The position numbers were made by a program, and so were the translations under genes. Positions 18,211 through 27,292 of a stretch of DNA of 55,523 nucleotides are shown one piece after another (positions within the stretch are counted from its first letter, which is position 1; each line of letters opens with the position of its first letter). Origin of the DNA: Paludibacter sp. (lineage in GTDB: Bacteria; Bacteroidota; Bacteroidia; Bacteroidales; Paludibacteraceae); the NCBI GenBank assembly GCA_028691965.1, contig JAQUYE010000009.1, forward strand, positions 1 to 55,523, written 5' to 3'. The notes beneath the pieces were generated by a model. It saw only the letters and a list, made by a program, of their open reading frames with translations, ran no database searches and was not told the DNA's origin.

Positions 18211-18310
18211 CTCAATTCCAACCTCAGAAAAGTGTTAAGGTGTTCAAAAAAACCAGTGTTGCACGATATTTATAATCATTCCAGACTTTACCGGAGTCGT
18301 GGAAATTACT

Positions 18311-18318
18311 TACCTTTG
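18311..18318 (+). promoter_or_regulatory. Promoter -7 box of the ABC-F/folK operon
   Basis: TACCTTTG followed by GC; predicted start near 18325. Its position rules out a start at 18299 for the ABC-F gene and supports the ATG at 18347. Confidence 0.5.
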
Positions 18319-18346
18319 CACAACTATTCATTTACCCGCTATTTTC

Positions 18347-20212
18347 ATGATCAGTTACCTTCAGGTTGAACATCTTACCAAGTCATTCGGCGATAATTTA
18401 TTATTTGAGGATATCTCTTTCGGGATATCAGATAATCAGCGCGTGGCACTCATTGCTAAAAACGGAATGGGTAAAACTACCTTGTTGAATATTATTGCCG
18501 GCAAGGAAGACTATCAGGACGGACAAATTTCATTCAAGCGCGACTTGCGTGTGGCGTACCTGGATCAGGCACCGGAGTTTCCACCTGAGTTGTCGGTAAT
18601 CGATGCTTGCCTGCAATCTGATAACGAAGTGGTACGCGCTATAGCAGATTACGAGCATTGCCTTCATTCCGACGATCAGGAGCGCCTGTCGATGGCTATG
18701 AATACGATGGATGTGCTGAAAGCCTGGGATTATGAGGTGCGCATCAAACAGATACTTGGTAAGCTTAAAATTGTTGACCTGGAACAAAAAATCGGAGAGT
18801 TGTCGGGCGGTCAGTTAAAACGCGTTGCCCTGGCGAATGTGTTGATTGCCGAACCGGAACTGCTGATTCTGGATGAGCCGACCAACCACCTCGACCTTGA
18901 AATGGTAGAGTGGCTGGAAGAGTTGTTGCGCCGTTCGTCCATGGCATTGCTGATGGTAACACACGACCGCTACTTCCTGGATCGGGTGTGTACCGATATA
19001 CTAGAAATAGATCGCAGGTCTCTTTTTAAGTACTCAGGCAATTACAGTTATTTTCTGGAGAAACGTCAGGAGCGTGTGGATGCCTTTGCTACCGAAACCG
19101 AGCGGGCAATGAATCTGTATCGTACCGAACTCGACTGGATGCGCCGTCAGCCACAGGCCCGGGCAACCAAAGCCAAATCGCGTATTGATCGTTTTCAGGA
19201 TCTGGAAGACAGGGCCAAAACGCGCGTTAATAACGATACTGTACAGTTGGATGTAAAAGCATCCTACCTGGGTTCCAAAATTTTTGAGGCCAAGGATATT
19301 ACCAAGTCATTCGGAGAGATTAAAATTGTCAGGGATTTCACCTACACCTTTGCCCGCTACGAGAAGATGGGCATTATCGGTAAAAATGGTACCGGCAAGT
19401 CGACCTTTCTTAAAATGTTACTGGGAGAAGTGCAACCCGACAGCGGTTCCTTTGATGTAGGCGAAACGGTGGTGTTCGGTTATTATAGTCAGGACGGCTT
19501 GCAGTTCGACGAGCAGATGAAGGTGATCGATGTGGTTCGTGATATAGCCGAAGAAGTGAATCTGGGCAACGGTCGCAAGATGTCGGCTTCGCAATTTCTG
19601 CAACATTTTCTTTTTACTCCCGAAACCCAGTTTAATTACGTGTACAAGCTCAGTGGGGGAGAGAAACGACGCTTATACCTCTGTACTGTGCTGATGCGTA
19701 ATCCTAACTTTCTGGTGCTCGATGAGCCTACCAACGACTTGGATATAGTAACGCTTGCTATACTGGAAGAATACCTGCGCAGTTTTAAGGGCTGCCTGAT
19801 TGTGGTGAGTCACGACCGTTTCTTTATGGATAAGGTAGTTGACCATTTGCTGGTATTTGAAGGCGATGCTGCAATTCGTGATTTCCCGGGCAACTATTCC
19901 CGTTACCGCGAAGAACTTGAAACCAGGGCAGCAGAGAAACAAGCGGATGCTCCGGCTAAAAAAGCAAAACCGGCCGGTACTGAAACAGCATCCTCGCAGA
20001 AACGAAAACTTTCCTTTAAGGAAAAGAAAGAGTTTGAAAGTCTGGAGACTGAAATACAGGAACTCGAAGAAGAAAAGAAACGGGCAGAAGAACAATTGTC
20101 ATCCGGTGAGTTATCTGCCGATGAGGTGGTTTCTATATCGGAACGCTATGCCGAATTAACCGATCTGATCGATGAAAAGTCGATGCGTTGGTTGGAACTG
20201 AGTGAGTTATGA
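18347..20212 (+). CDS. ABC-F family ATPase (Uup-like)
   Basis: A 621-residue soluble protein with two ABC domains and no membrane segments. Walker A: AKNGMGKTT and GKNGTGKST. Signatures: LSGGQLKRVALA and LSGGEKRRLYLC. Walker B: ILDEPTNHLD and VLDEPTNDLD. A linker of about 80 residues lies between the domains. A C-terminal coiled coil (from about 555, rich in Glu/Lys) is typical of Uup, which acts on ribosomes or branched DNA. Resistance-type ABC-F proteins share the fold but usually lack this tail. It overlaps folK by 4 nt (ATGA). Confidence 0.88.
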   Translation: MISYLQVEHLTKSFGDNLLFEDISFGISDNQRVALIAKNGMGKTTLLNIIAGKEDYQDGQISFKRDLRVAYLDQAPEFPPELSVIDACLQSDNEVVRAIADYEHCLHSDDQERLSMAMNTMDVLKAWDYEVRIKQILGKLKIVDLEQKIGELSGGQLKRVALANVLIAEPELLILDEPTNHLDLEMVEWLEELLRRSSMALLMVTHDRYFLDRVCTDILEIDRRSLFKYSGNYSYFLEKRQERVDAFATETERAMNLYRTELDWMRRQPQARATKAKSRIDRFQDLEDRAKTRVNNDTVQLDVKASYLGSKIFEAKDITKSFGEIKIVRDFTYTFARYEKMGIIGKNGTGKSTFLKMLLGEVQPDSGSFDVGETVVFGYYSQDGLQFDEQMKVIDVVRDIAEEVNLGNGRKMSASQFLQHFLFTPETQFNYVYKLSGGEKRRLYLCTVLMRNPNFLVLDEPTNDLDIVTLAILEEYLRSFKGCLIVVSHDRFFMDKVVDHLLVFEGDAAIRDFPGNYSRYREELETRAAEKQADAPAKKAKPAGTETASSQKRKLSFKEKKEFESLETEIQELEEEKKRAEEQLSSGELSADEVVSISERYAELTDLIDEKSMRWLELSEL

Positions 20213-20625
20213 AAACCTATATAGCACTGGGTAGTAACCTGGGCGACAGGGAGTTGAATATCGAACGCGCTATTCGTAGCATGGAAACAGTAGCAGGCAC
20301 GCTGCTTGCGAGCTCAGCACTTTATTATTCCGAACCTCAGGGATTCAGCTCAGAGAATTATTTTGTCAACGCAGTTGTGCTGCTCGATACCGAATTATTA
20401 CCTTTTGAGTTATTGGAGGCACTGCAACAGATAGAACGGAACTTAGGAAGAGTTGCAAAGTCGGTCGACGGGAACTATTCCGACCGAATCATTGATTTGG
20501 ATATCCTGCTGTACGAAGGAGTGACAATGGATACCCCGGAATTGAAAATCCCGCACCCGCTAATGCGGGAACGGGATTTTGTTATGAAACCTTTATATGA
20601 ATTGCCCGGGGAATGGATTAGTTGA
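20209..20625 (+). CDS. folK: 2-amino-4-hydroxy-6-hydroxymethyldihydropteridine pyrophosphokinase
   Basis: A 138-residue HPPK of folate synthesis, transferring pyrophosphate from ATP to the pterin. Motifs: ALGSNLGDRE at the N-terminus, YYSEPQGF, and DRIIDLDILLY with the two magnesium-binding aspartates, then HPLMRERDFV. It overlaps the ABC-F stop by 4 nt, so it depends on that transcript. Confidence 0.95.
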   Translation: MKTYIALGSNLGDRELNIERAIRSMETVAGTLLASSALYYSEPQGFSSENYFVNAVVLLDTELLPFELLEALQQIERNLGRVAKSVDGNYSDRIIDLDILLYEGVTMDTPELKIPHPLMRERDFVMKPLYELPGEWIS

Positions 20626-20628
20626 TTT

Positions 20629-20877
20629 TTAAGGAGTTACATCTGTTGCCAGATGGTATTCCCTCAATATATCCCGGGCTTTATCTGCCTCTTTTTCAAA
20701 CACTAACAGAGCAATGCCTTCGTTAATCTCGTACATGATAGGTAAAATGTTGGCCATTGCCGAGTTGTAGATATTACTGGAGATATCGTTTTCCGTAAGT
20801 ATCTGCTGATCCAGCATAGCTTCTTCCAGTCTCTCGTAGGTGTTAACCCTTACTAACTTGTCTTCCATACTCAGCAT
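20629..20877 (-). CDS. DUF2007-like small protein
   Basis: An acidic protein of 82 residues (79 if read from the ATG at 20868). The pattern EDKLVRVNTYERLEEAMLDQQILTENDI followed by LLVFEKEADKARDILREY fits the DUF2007 ferredoxin-like fold called putative prokaryotic signal-transducing protein. An ATG start is preferred because the longer frame begins with GTG at 20952 and its first 25 residues do not fit the family. It converges on folK with only a 3-nt gap and no terminator between them. Confidence 0.6.
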   Translation of the reverse strand: MLSMEDKLVRVNTYERLEEAMLDQQILTENDISSNIYNSAMANILPIMYEINEGIALLVFEKEADKARDILREYHLATDVTP

Positions 20878-20967
20878 TTTTAAGGATTTGTTTGTAAGTA
20901 AAACGTCGGTTTGGCGGGAAATGTTTTGTAAGGAAGGAGTATTTTTCGACACTAAGATAATTTTTTT

Positions 20968-20975
20968 TACTTTTG
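20968..20975 (+). promoter_or_regulatory. Promoter -7 box of the DUF5063 operon
   Basis: TACTTTTG, 20 nt upstream of the ATG at 20995, preceded by a T-run. Confidence 0.5.
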
Positions 20976-20994
20976 TAGGCTTAAAGATGAGATA

Positions 20995-21633
20995 ATGGAG
21001 ATAGAAAATTTACCCGACCATCTGGTATATTCACCTCAGGTGATTGATTTCGTGACAGTTGCGGCAGAAACTTGTTTGTTGCTGGAACATGCCGGCGAAC
21101 AGACACACGAAGACTTTGTGGAAAGAAGTCTGCGCCTCCTGACTATGTTATACCTCAAGAGTACCCTTATAGCGATTCCTGAGCGTGTATTCGACGACCC
21201 GACTGAACGCTTTGTTACCGAGGAAGATTACAATGAGGTAAAAGACTCGGTTGCAGTATTGATGGGGGGAAAGGATAGCTTTCTGGAGACTTTCCATCCG
21301 GATATGTCGTTAAGCGATACGCCTATTGCCGCCTTTGTGTCGGAGAATATGGCTGATATTTACCAGGAGCTGAAAGACTTTGCTTTTTCGTACCAACTTG
21401 CCGAGATTGATATAATGAATGATGCATTGGCAGATTGTCTGACAGCATTTGCCGAGCATTGGGGTCAAAAAGTGCTGAATACTATGAGGGCCCTTCATGC
21501 TGTTCGTTACAGCGACGATTTCGGCCTGGAATACTCCGATGAGGAGCCTGTGCCGGCACAAAAACTAAACAGAAATGCTTTCTTAGGATTTCTGCGTGAA
21601 GATGATGATGAAACTGTGAATCCCTTATTGTAA
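20995..21633 (+). CDS. DUF5063 domain protein
   Basis: A 212-residue acidic helical protein matching the Bacteroidota DUF5063 pattern (YSPQVIDFVTVAAETC near the start, AEHWGQKVLNTMRALHAVRY late). No catalytic motif, signal peptide or membrane segment. It is the first gene of a tight operon with a 3'-5' exonuclease (2-nt gap) and an RlmI-like methyltransferase, which suggests a link to RNA metabolism. Function unknown. Confidence 0.75.
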   Translation: MEIENLPDHLVYSPQVIDFVTVAAETCLLLEHAGEQTHEDFVERSLRLLTMLYLKSTLIAIPERVFDDPTERFVTEEDYNEVKDSVAVLMGGKDSFLETFHPDMSLSDTPIAAFVSENMADIYQELKDFAFSYQLAEIDIMNDALADCLTAFAEHWGQKVLNTMRALHAVRYSDDFGLEYSDEEPVPAQKLNRNAFLGFLREDDDETVNPLL

Positions 21634-21635
21634 CG

Positions 21636-22265
21636 ATGTTTAAACCCAAATTAACGAAAGAAGAAGTAAATGAGTTACCACTGGCAGTGTTCGGTGGCGA
21701 AATTTACGTATTGGAAACACCTGAGCAGGCAGTGATAGCCCTCGATAAGTTGAAAGATGAGAAAGTTGTGGGCATCGATACCGAGACCAGACCAACTTTC
21801 GCACGCGGACAATTCCACAAGGTGGCGTTGATTCAAATCTCGACCCTCGACGAATGCTATTTGTTCCGGTTAAATAAAATGGGCTTTCCTCCCGAACTGG
21901 GTCATTTCCTTTCCGACAAGAAAATTAAAAAGATAGGCCTGGCGCTTAAGGACGACTTTGTAGGTCTTAACCGTCATCATAAGTTTAAACCCGATAATAT
22001 TGTCGATCTTCAAAAGATAGTCAGGGAATACGGGATTATGGAATTGGGTCTTCAGAAAATGTATGCTGTTGTCTTTGGTGAGAAGATATCAAAGAGTCAG
22101 CGCCTTACCAACTGGGAGTCGAAGGAGTTGAGTGAGCATCAACAGGTATATGCTGCCACCGATGCCTGGGCTGTTTTGAAAATATACCTGAGTCTGAAGA
22201 AAGCAAAGAAACTTACCAAAGAGGAACAGCAGGAGCTGCAGAATCAACTACTTACCACACCATAA
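21636..22265 (+). CDS. 3'-5' exonuclease domain protein (RNase D/WRN-like)
   Basis: A 209-residue DEDD-superfamily exonuclease. Exo I is VVGIDTETRP (D and E ligands), Exo II contains KKIGLALKDD, and Exo III is around YAATDAWAVLKIY (the DEDDy tyrosine/aspartate arrangement). It lacks the HRDC domain of full RNase D. Placement between DUF5063 and an rRNA methyltransferase gene suggests RNA processing, though a DNA substrate is possible. Confidence 0.85.
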   Translation: MFKPKLTKEEVNELPLAVFGGEIYVLETPEQAVIALDKLKDEKVVGIDTETRPTFARGQFHKVALIQISTLDECYLFRLNKMGFPPELGHFLSDKKIKKIGLALKDDFVGLNRHHKFKPDNIVDLQKIVREYGIMELGLQKMYAVVFGEKISKSQRLTNWESKELSEHQQVYAATDAWAVLKIYLSLKKAKKLTKEEQQELQNQLLTTP

Positions 22266-22274
22266 ATACCCGCA

Positions 22275-23450
22275 ATGAAACGAATCTATCTGAAACCAAA
22301 AAAAGAAGAAAGTCTGAAACGCTTTCATCCCTGGGTGTTCTCCGGTGCTATTCAGTCGATCGAAGGATCTCCCATCGAAGGCGAACTGGTTGAAGTGCTG
22401 GCAGCCGACAAATCCTTTCTTGCACTGGGGCATTACCAGATAGGCAGTATTGCCGTTCGTATCCTTAGTTTTAGTCGCTGCGACGTGGATACCGGATTCT
22501 GGAATCTGCGGATTCGTGAGGCTTATATCCTGCGAAAGACCATCGGGTTGGTTCGCGACGACAATACAACCTACCGACTGGTACACGGAGAGGGCGATCA
22601 TCTGCCCGGTCTGATTATCGATGTATACAATCAGACTGCCGTTATGCAGGCCCACTCGGCAGGAATGCACCTGGTGCGGATGGAGATCGCCAACGCTATT
22701 GTACGGGAAGTTGAAGGGGTGTCGCAGGTATATTACAAGTCGGAAACCACCCTTCCGTTTAAGGCAGATCTGCAGCCGCAGGACGGATACCTGATTGGCG
22801 GTGAACTAAAGACCTATATAGCAACCGAAAACGGACTCGACTTTCACGTGGATTGGTTGCGCGGACAAAAAACCGGTTTCTTTGTCGATCAGCGTGATAA
22901 CCGCAGCCTGCTTGAACTGTACTCAGGCGACAAAAAGGTGTTGAACATGTTTTGTTACACCGGCGGATTTTCGGTGTATGCCATGCGGGGAGGTGCGCAG
23001 CTGGTACACTCTGTGGATAGTTCGGCAAAAGCGGTGGAATTGACCGATAAGAATATTGCCCTGAATTTTCCCGGAGATGAGCGCCATGCTTCCTTTGCCG
23101 AAGATGCGTTTAAATACCTGGCTGCCAATGAGCAGGAGTACGATCTGGTTGTGTTGGATCCTCCGGCATTTGCGAAGCACCGGGATGCGATTCGTAATGC
23201 TCTGAAGGGCTACCAGCGACTCAATGCACGTGGTATTGCGCAGATAAAACCAGGGGGAATACTTTTTACCTTTTCCTGCTCGCAGGCCATTACAAAAGAT
23301 CAGTTCCGACTGGCAGTATTCAGTGCAGCAGCCGAGACCGGTCGCCGGGTACGAATCCTTCATCAGCTCACTCAGCCGGCCGACCATCCTGTCAATATTT
23401 ACCATCCGGAAGGAGAATACCTCAAAGGATTGGTGCTGTATGTGGAGTAA
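22275..23450 (+). CDS. Class I SAM-dependent rRNA methyltransferase (RlmI-like)
   Basis: A 391-residue protein with an N-terminal PUA domain (1-80; RFHPWVFSGAI) and a C-terminal Rossmann methyltransferase. NMFCYTGGFSVYAMRGGA is the SAM-binding motif and LDPPAFAKH the catalytic-type motif of the RlmI/RlmK group, which makes 5-methylcytosine in 23S rRNA. The WLRGQKTGFFVDQRDNR motif is also family-typical. Exact target base cannot be stated. Confidence 0.88.
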   Translation: MKRIYLKPKKEESLKRFHPWVFSGAIQSIEGSPIEGELVEVLAADKSFLALGHYQIGSIAVRILSFSRCDVDTGFWNLRIREAYILRKTIGLVRDDNTTYRLVHGEGDHLPGLIIDVYNQTAVMQAHSAGMHLVRMEIANAIVREVEGVSQVYYKSETTLPFKADLQPQDGYLIGGELKTYIATENGLDFHVDWLRGQKTGFFVDQRDNRSLLELYSGDKKVLNMFCYTGGFSVYAMRGGAQLVHSVDSSAKAVELTDKNIALNFPGDERHASFAEDAFKYLAANEQEYDLVVLDPPAFAKHRDAIRNALKGYQRLNARGIAQIKPGGILFTFSCSQAITKDQFRLAVFSAAAETGRRVRILHQLTQPADHPVNIYHPEGEYLKGLVLYVE

Positions 23451-23473
23451 ACAGTCAAAAAGAAAGCTGAAAA

Positions 23474-23504
23474 TTTGTTGTTTCAAAACTAATTTCTATA
23501 TTTG
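23474..23504 (+). promoter_or_regulatory. Bacteroidota promoter of the ECF sigma gene
   Basis: TTTG (23474-23477), 19-bp spacer, TATATTTG (23497-23504); a full consensus match. The leader to the ATG at 23589 is about 77 nt. Confidence 0.7.
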
Positions 23505-23588
23505 CAGCCCGTTGCCTTATTTTATTAATAATTAAAACCAATTGCCTATCGCACACAATTACGCTTAACAACCATTAATTAAGCAGTA

Positions 23589-24182
23589 ATGAAAACACTG
23601 GAACTACTAACCGATGATAAATTGGTTTGTTTATACGAACAGGGTACAAATGCGGCATTTGAAGTTTTATTAACACGTTATCGGGCAAGGGTATATTCCT
23701 ATATCTTCCAGATCGTACGCGATCGTGAATTAGCCGAAGATATTTTCCAGGATACCTTTATTAAAGCAATTGTCACCATTCAGCAAGGACGTTATTTCGA
23801 GAACGGAAAGTTTCTCGGATGGGTAAACCGTATTGCTCATAACCTGATCATCGACCATTTCAGAAAAGAAAAAAACGAAAATACCATTTCGGCGGATGCT
23901 TACGATTATGATATAGTCAATAATGCAAAGCTGACCGACCTGAGCATCGAAGATATACTGTCGAACGAGCAGGTGCTCAACGATGTGGTTCGCATGGTAG
24001 AATACCTGCCTCAGGTGCAGCAGGAGGTGGTGCGCATGCGCTTTTTTGAAGAGTTGAGTTTCAAGGAAATTGCCGAGAAGACAAATGTTAGTATTAATAC
24101 TGCCTTAGGCCGAATGCGGTATGCATTGCTCAACATGCGTAAGATGGCAGTCGAAAAGGATGTGTACCTGGAAATTAAATAA
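23589..24182 (+). CDS. ECF-type RNA polymerase sigma factor
   Basis: A 197-residue sigma-70 family protein. Region 2 (about 20-90) includes RDRELAEDIFQDTFIKA and GWVNRIAHNLIIDHFRK; region 4 (about 125-185) includes LPQVQQEVVRMRFFEELSFKEIAEKTNVSINTALGRMRYAL. No anti-sigma gene is adjacent; the only neighbour on the transcript is a 50-residue ORF. Confidence 0.92.
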   Translation: MKTLELLTDDKLVCLYEQGTNAAFEVLLTRYRARVYSYIFQIVRDRELAEDIFQDTFIKAIVTIQQGRYFENGKFLGWVNRIAHNLIIDHFRKEKNENTISADAYDYDIVNNAKLTDLSIEDILSNEQVLNDVVRMVEYLPQVQQEVVRMRFFEELSFKEIAEKTNVSINTALGRMRYALLNMRKMAVEKDVYLEIK

Positions 24183-24270
24183 ATGAAGTTGATAAATATT
24201 TAATCCACTCATATACTATTTTTTGCAGATTGCCGTTTTAGTAGTCAAACAGACTAATTTAATAGTGCCT

Positions 24271-24423
24271 ATGCAAAAAACTACTCCTTTTAATTCAACT
24301 GATTTTACAACCATGACAACAGGTCCGTCCGACCAGACTATTCAGCGAATCTTACAGTTCGCGGCCAACTACAGGTCACAAAAAATCAGTAATGGACAGT
24401 ATGTCGACATTATTCTAAGTTAA
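24271..24423 (+). CDS. Small conserved-looking protein downstream of the ECF sigma gene
   Basis: A 50-residue ORF from the ATG at 24271 (the frame is open back to 24223). A low-complexity Thr/Ser start is followed by a short helix (TIQRILQFAANYRSQK) and YVDIILS at the end. It ends directly before a strong terminator, as expected of the last gene of an operon with the sigma factor. From memory, Bacteroidota genomes carry similar small ORFs with a TIQ-x-I-L-x-FA core; function not known. Confidence 0.55.
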   Translation: MQKTTPFNSTDFTTMTTGPSDQTIQRILQFAANYRSQKISNGQYVDIILS

Positions 24424-24424
24424 A

Positions 24425-24458
24425 AAGAAGCTCCTGTTTTCAACGGGAGCTTTTTTTA
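24425..24458 (+). terminator. Terminator of the sigma factor operon
   Basis: An 11-bp stem AAGCTCCTGTT/AACGGGAGCTT followed by seven T. The rpe promoter box begins only 3 nt later. Confidence 0.85.
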
Positions 24459-24460
24459 TC

Positions 24461-24468
24461 TATTTTTG
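24461..24468 (+). promoter_or_regulatory. Promoter -7 box of rpe
   Basis: TATTTTTG; its -33 region falls inside the preceding terminator hairpin. Confidence 0.5.
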
Positions 24469-24496
24469 TAGCATATTGTTTAAACTGCCGAACGAA

Positions 24497-25147
24497 ATGG
24501 AACGTATTATTTCTCCTTCAATTCTTGCTGCCGATTTCGGGGATTTGAAATCCGAATGCGAAATGATCAATCAAAGTGATGCACAATGGGTGCATGTCGA
24601 TGTGATGGATGGTGTCTTCGTGCCGAATATCTCGTTTGGATTTCCGGTTATCGAGGCTGTGAGAAAGCATTGTAAGAAGATGATGGATGTTCATATAATG
24701 ATTGTTAACCCCGGGAACTATGTAAAACGTTTTGCAGTGGCCGGAGCCGGCATGCTGACTTTTCACCTGGAAGCTACCGACGACCCATCGTCGGTTATCC
24801 GGATGATTCGCCAAGAGGGAATGATGGCCGGGATTACCATCAATCCGGATATTGCGGTTGCTGAACTTCGTCCCTATATTGCCGAAGTGGATATGGTGCT
24901 GTTGATGTCGGTGTTTGCCGGTTATGGCGGTCAGCAATTTATTACTGATACGTACGACCGGATTAGAGAGCTGAAGAAGATAATTGACGAGCTGAATCCC
25001 AACTGCCGGATACAAATAGACGGTGGGGTAAGTGCCTCAAATGCCCGTGCCTTGTACGATTGTGGTGCTAATGTGCTGGTAGCCGGAAGTTCCGTTTTTA
25101 AAGCTCCCGATCCGAAGTCAATGATACGCGAATTGTTGACAGCCTGA
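24497..25147 (+). CDS. rpe: Ribulose-phosphate 3-epimerase
   Basis: A 216-residue TIM-barrel enzyme of the pentose phosphate pathway interconverting ribulose-5-P and xylulose-5-P. Motifs: SPSILAADFG, HVDVMDGVFVPN, MDVHIMI, MSVFAGYGGQQF and QIDGGVS, covering the metal-binding His/Asp residues. The ATG at 24497 (MERIISPS) gives normal length; the longer frame from 24476 begins with TTG, too close to the promoter. Confidence 0.96.
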   Translation: MERIISPSILAADFGDLKSECEMINQSDAQWVHVDVMDGVFVPNISFGFPVIEAVRKHCKKMMDVHIMIVNPGNYVKRFAVAGAGMLTFHLEATDDPSSVIRMIRQEGMMAGITINPDIAVAELRPYIAEVDMVLLMSVFAGYGGQQFITDTYDRIRELKKIIDELNPNCRIQIDGGVSASNARALYDCGANVLVAGSSVFKAPDPKSMIRELLTA

Positions 25148-25189
25148 CAATAACTTTAACCGTTTACGACCTTATAACCTTAACTTACT

Positions 25190-27253
25190 ATGAACTTCCT
25201 GTTGAGAACTCCGTTCCTCAGGTTGTTGCTTCTGTTGATTGCCGGAATGCTCAGTATCCGCATCCTGAAGCTTCCCGACCTGTTGCTCCTTTTGCCGGCT
25301 ATACCGGCCTTCCTTGCTGTATTTATTTCTTTTCTGTTACCCAAAAGCGACTACTACCGTCTGCGTTGGTTGTTTGGCGCCGGCGTGCTGGTACTCGTTT
25401 TTCTGTTAGGTCACTATCTTGCAGCGCACCAGCACCGGCAACAGGAAATTCCCTTTCCTGAAGAGGCCATGGTGTACCGACTGGAGCTGAGGGCTCCTCC
25501 TGTTGAAAAAGAAAAAACTGTCAGCTGCGTGGTGAGTATCTTGCCGTCGGATCGTTTATCCACACCTGTTCCCAAGCTTCTTGTATATATACAGAAAGAC
25601 AGTGCCAGCCGGCACTTGCAACAGGGCGATCAGCTGCTGGCATTCCTACACCCCCAACCGCCTGTCGCCCTTAACAACCCCGAAGGGTTCGATTACGCCA
25701 CTTACCTTCAGCGAAAAGGGATTGGGGCGACAGCGTACGTGGATGCCGGTCGGTGGACTAAAACCGGTGCTTCAACAACCCGTACCCTCCGGCAACGGGC
25801 TGAGGTAATCCGAATGTACCTGATTGACGTATTCCGGAAACTATCCCTTAGTCGGGAGGATTTCGGAGTGCTGGCAGCGCTGGTGCTGGGTTATAAAGAG
25901 GCCCTTGAGCCGGAGTTGTTACAGCACTATGCTGCTTCAGGTGCTATGCACATACTGGCAGTGAGCGGTCTGCATGTGGGGGTGGTTTACCTGTTGATTA
26001 ACTCTCTGCTTTCGCTGGTGGTTCGCAGGAACTCACTAAGAATATTAAAAGCAGTACTTGTATTGTCAGCACTCTGGATGTATGCATTTATTACCGGACT
26101 GCCTCCTTCGGTGATGCGTGCCGGCCTTATGATTTCAGTAGTTGTTGTGGCGAATGCAATTCACCGGCGCTCTTTACTCTACAATACGATCAGTGCTACT
26201 GCCTTTTTTCTGTTGTTGCTGAATCCTGCCTATATCTACGACCTTGGATTTCAGTTAAGTTATGCGGCGGTATTCGGGATCGTCTACTTCCAGGCCCGGA
26301 TAGCTTCGGTGCTTACAGTGCAAAGCCGACCCTTAAAGTGGATGTGGGAACTCACTGCTGTATCACTTGCAGCTCAACTGGGCACTTTGCCCCTTAGCTT
26401 ATTGTACTTCAATCAGTTTCCTAATTACTTCCTGTTGACCAATTATCTCGCTATTCCCCTGGCCAGCTGCATCATCTATGTAGCAGTTGCTTATCTTGTC
26501 GTCGCGGCTGTACCAATCGCCGGAGCTGTAGTGGGGTGGGTGCTTGCCAGGCTGCTTACAGGATTAAATGCCCTTACCGAATTTATTCACAGTCTACCCG
26601 GAGCGCTTACCGAGGTGTATATTAGTTCCCCGGAGTTTGTGCTGCTTGTGACAGGGATGTTCTGCTGGATTGCCTATGCCGGATTAAAAAAATACAGCTT
26701 CCTCGTGATGGGGTTGGTGGCGGTACTGCTGCTCGTTTCGTTCAGGATGATTACCGCGTATGAGTCGGCTCAGCAGGAGCGAATGATTGTATATGCCGAT
26801 TATGCAGCTACTCACCTTCAGTTAACGGCCGGTGTTAACGAGTGGGTACTCACCACCGACAGTGCTGCATTCGTAAAAGTAGCCCGTAAGTTCCGCTTAA
26901 AACACCGCCTGAAGAACCAGCAATTTTCAGTTCGCACGCAGAGTTACTATTTTAATTTCAACGGCAGGCGGGTGGCGGTAGTCGCTGATCACCATTTCAG
27001 GCGAAAACATACAACTACCCCCCTGAAGGTCGATTACCTCATTGTTCAGGCTTTTTCGCGACAGAAGGTAAGTCAGCTGATGGGGTGTTTCCTTCCTGAA
27101 ACCTGCATTGTGGGAGCATCTGTATCCGATTTTTACACCTTGCAGCTTCAGAAATGGTGTAGCGAACATCAGATCGCATTTCACAGCATAAGCATGTCGG
27201 GTGCCTTTCAGGAACAAAAAATCAGGAGCAACAAAAATCACAGATATTGGTAA
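25190..27253 (+). CDS. comEC: ComEC/Rec2-family DNA uptake channel
   Basis: A 687-residue polytopic membrane protein. It has an N-terminal DUF4131-type region (two early helices, then an OB-like segment to about 175) and a competence domain with the signature GAMHILAVSGLHVGVVY near 250-265 and many helices to about 520. The C-terminal 150 residues lack the HxHxDH zinc motif of a metallo-beta-lactamase domain, so the nuclease-like part is absent or degenerate. It would pass single-stranded DNA across the inner membrane. Alone here, with no other competence genes. Confidence 0.9.
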   Translation: MNFLLRTPFLRLLLLLIAGMLSIRILKLPDLLLLLPAIPAFLAVFISFLLPKSDYYRLRWLFGAGVLVLVFLLGHYLAAHQHRQQEIPFPEEAMVYRLELRAPPVEKEKTVSCVVSILPSDRLSTPVPKLLVYIQKDSASRHLQQGDQLLAFLHPQPPVALNNPEGFDYATYLQRKGIGATAYVDAGRWTKTGASTTRTLRQRAEVIRMYLIDVFRKLSLSREDFGVLAALVLGYKEALEPELLQHYAASGAMHILAVSGLHVGVVYLLINSLLSLVVRRNSLRILKAVLVLSALWMYAFITGLPPSVMRAGLMISVVVVANAIHRRSLLYNTISATAFFLLLLNPAYIYDLGFQLSYAAVFGIVYFQARIASVLTVQSRPLKWMWELTAVSLAAQLGTLPLSLLYFNQFPNYFLLTNYLAIPLASCIIYVAVAYLVVAAVPIAGAVVGWVLARLLTGLNALTEFIHSLPGALTEVYISSPEFVLLVTGMFCWIAYAGLKKYSFLVMGLVAVLLLVSFRMITAYESAQQERMIVYADYAATHLQLTAGVNEWVLTTDSAAFVKVARKFRLKHRLKNQQFSVRTQSYYFNFNGRRVAVVADHHFRRKHTTTPLKVDYLIVQAFSRQKVSQLMGCFLPETCIVGASVSDFYTLQLQKWCSEHQIAFHSISMSGAFQEQKIRSNKNHRYW

Positions 27254-27261
27254 ATTTTTGT

Positions 27262-27269
27262 TATTTTTG
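27262..27269 (+). promoter_or_regulatory. Promoter -7 box of the DHH phosphoesterase gene
   Basis: TATTTTTG, 24 nt upstream of the ATG at 27293. No -33 TTG at the usual distance. Confidence 0.4.
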
Positions 27270-27292
27270 CGTCGTTTAAATAAAAGCATCTC

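Noticed and set aside
18347..20212. Antibiotic-resistance ABC-F protein
   Set aside because: The C-terminal coiled coil and housekeeping context (overlap with folK) fit Uup-like proteins better; nothing points to resistance.
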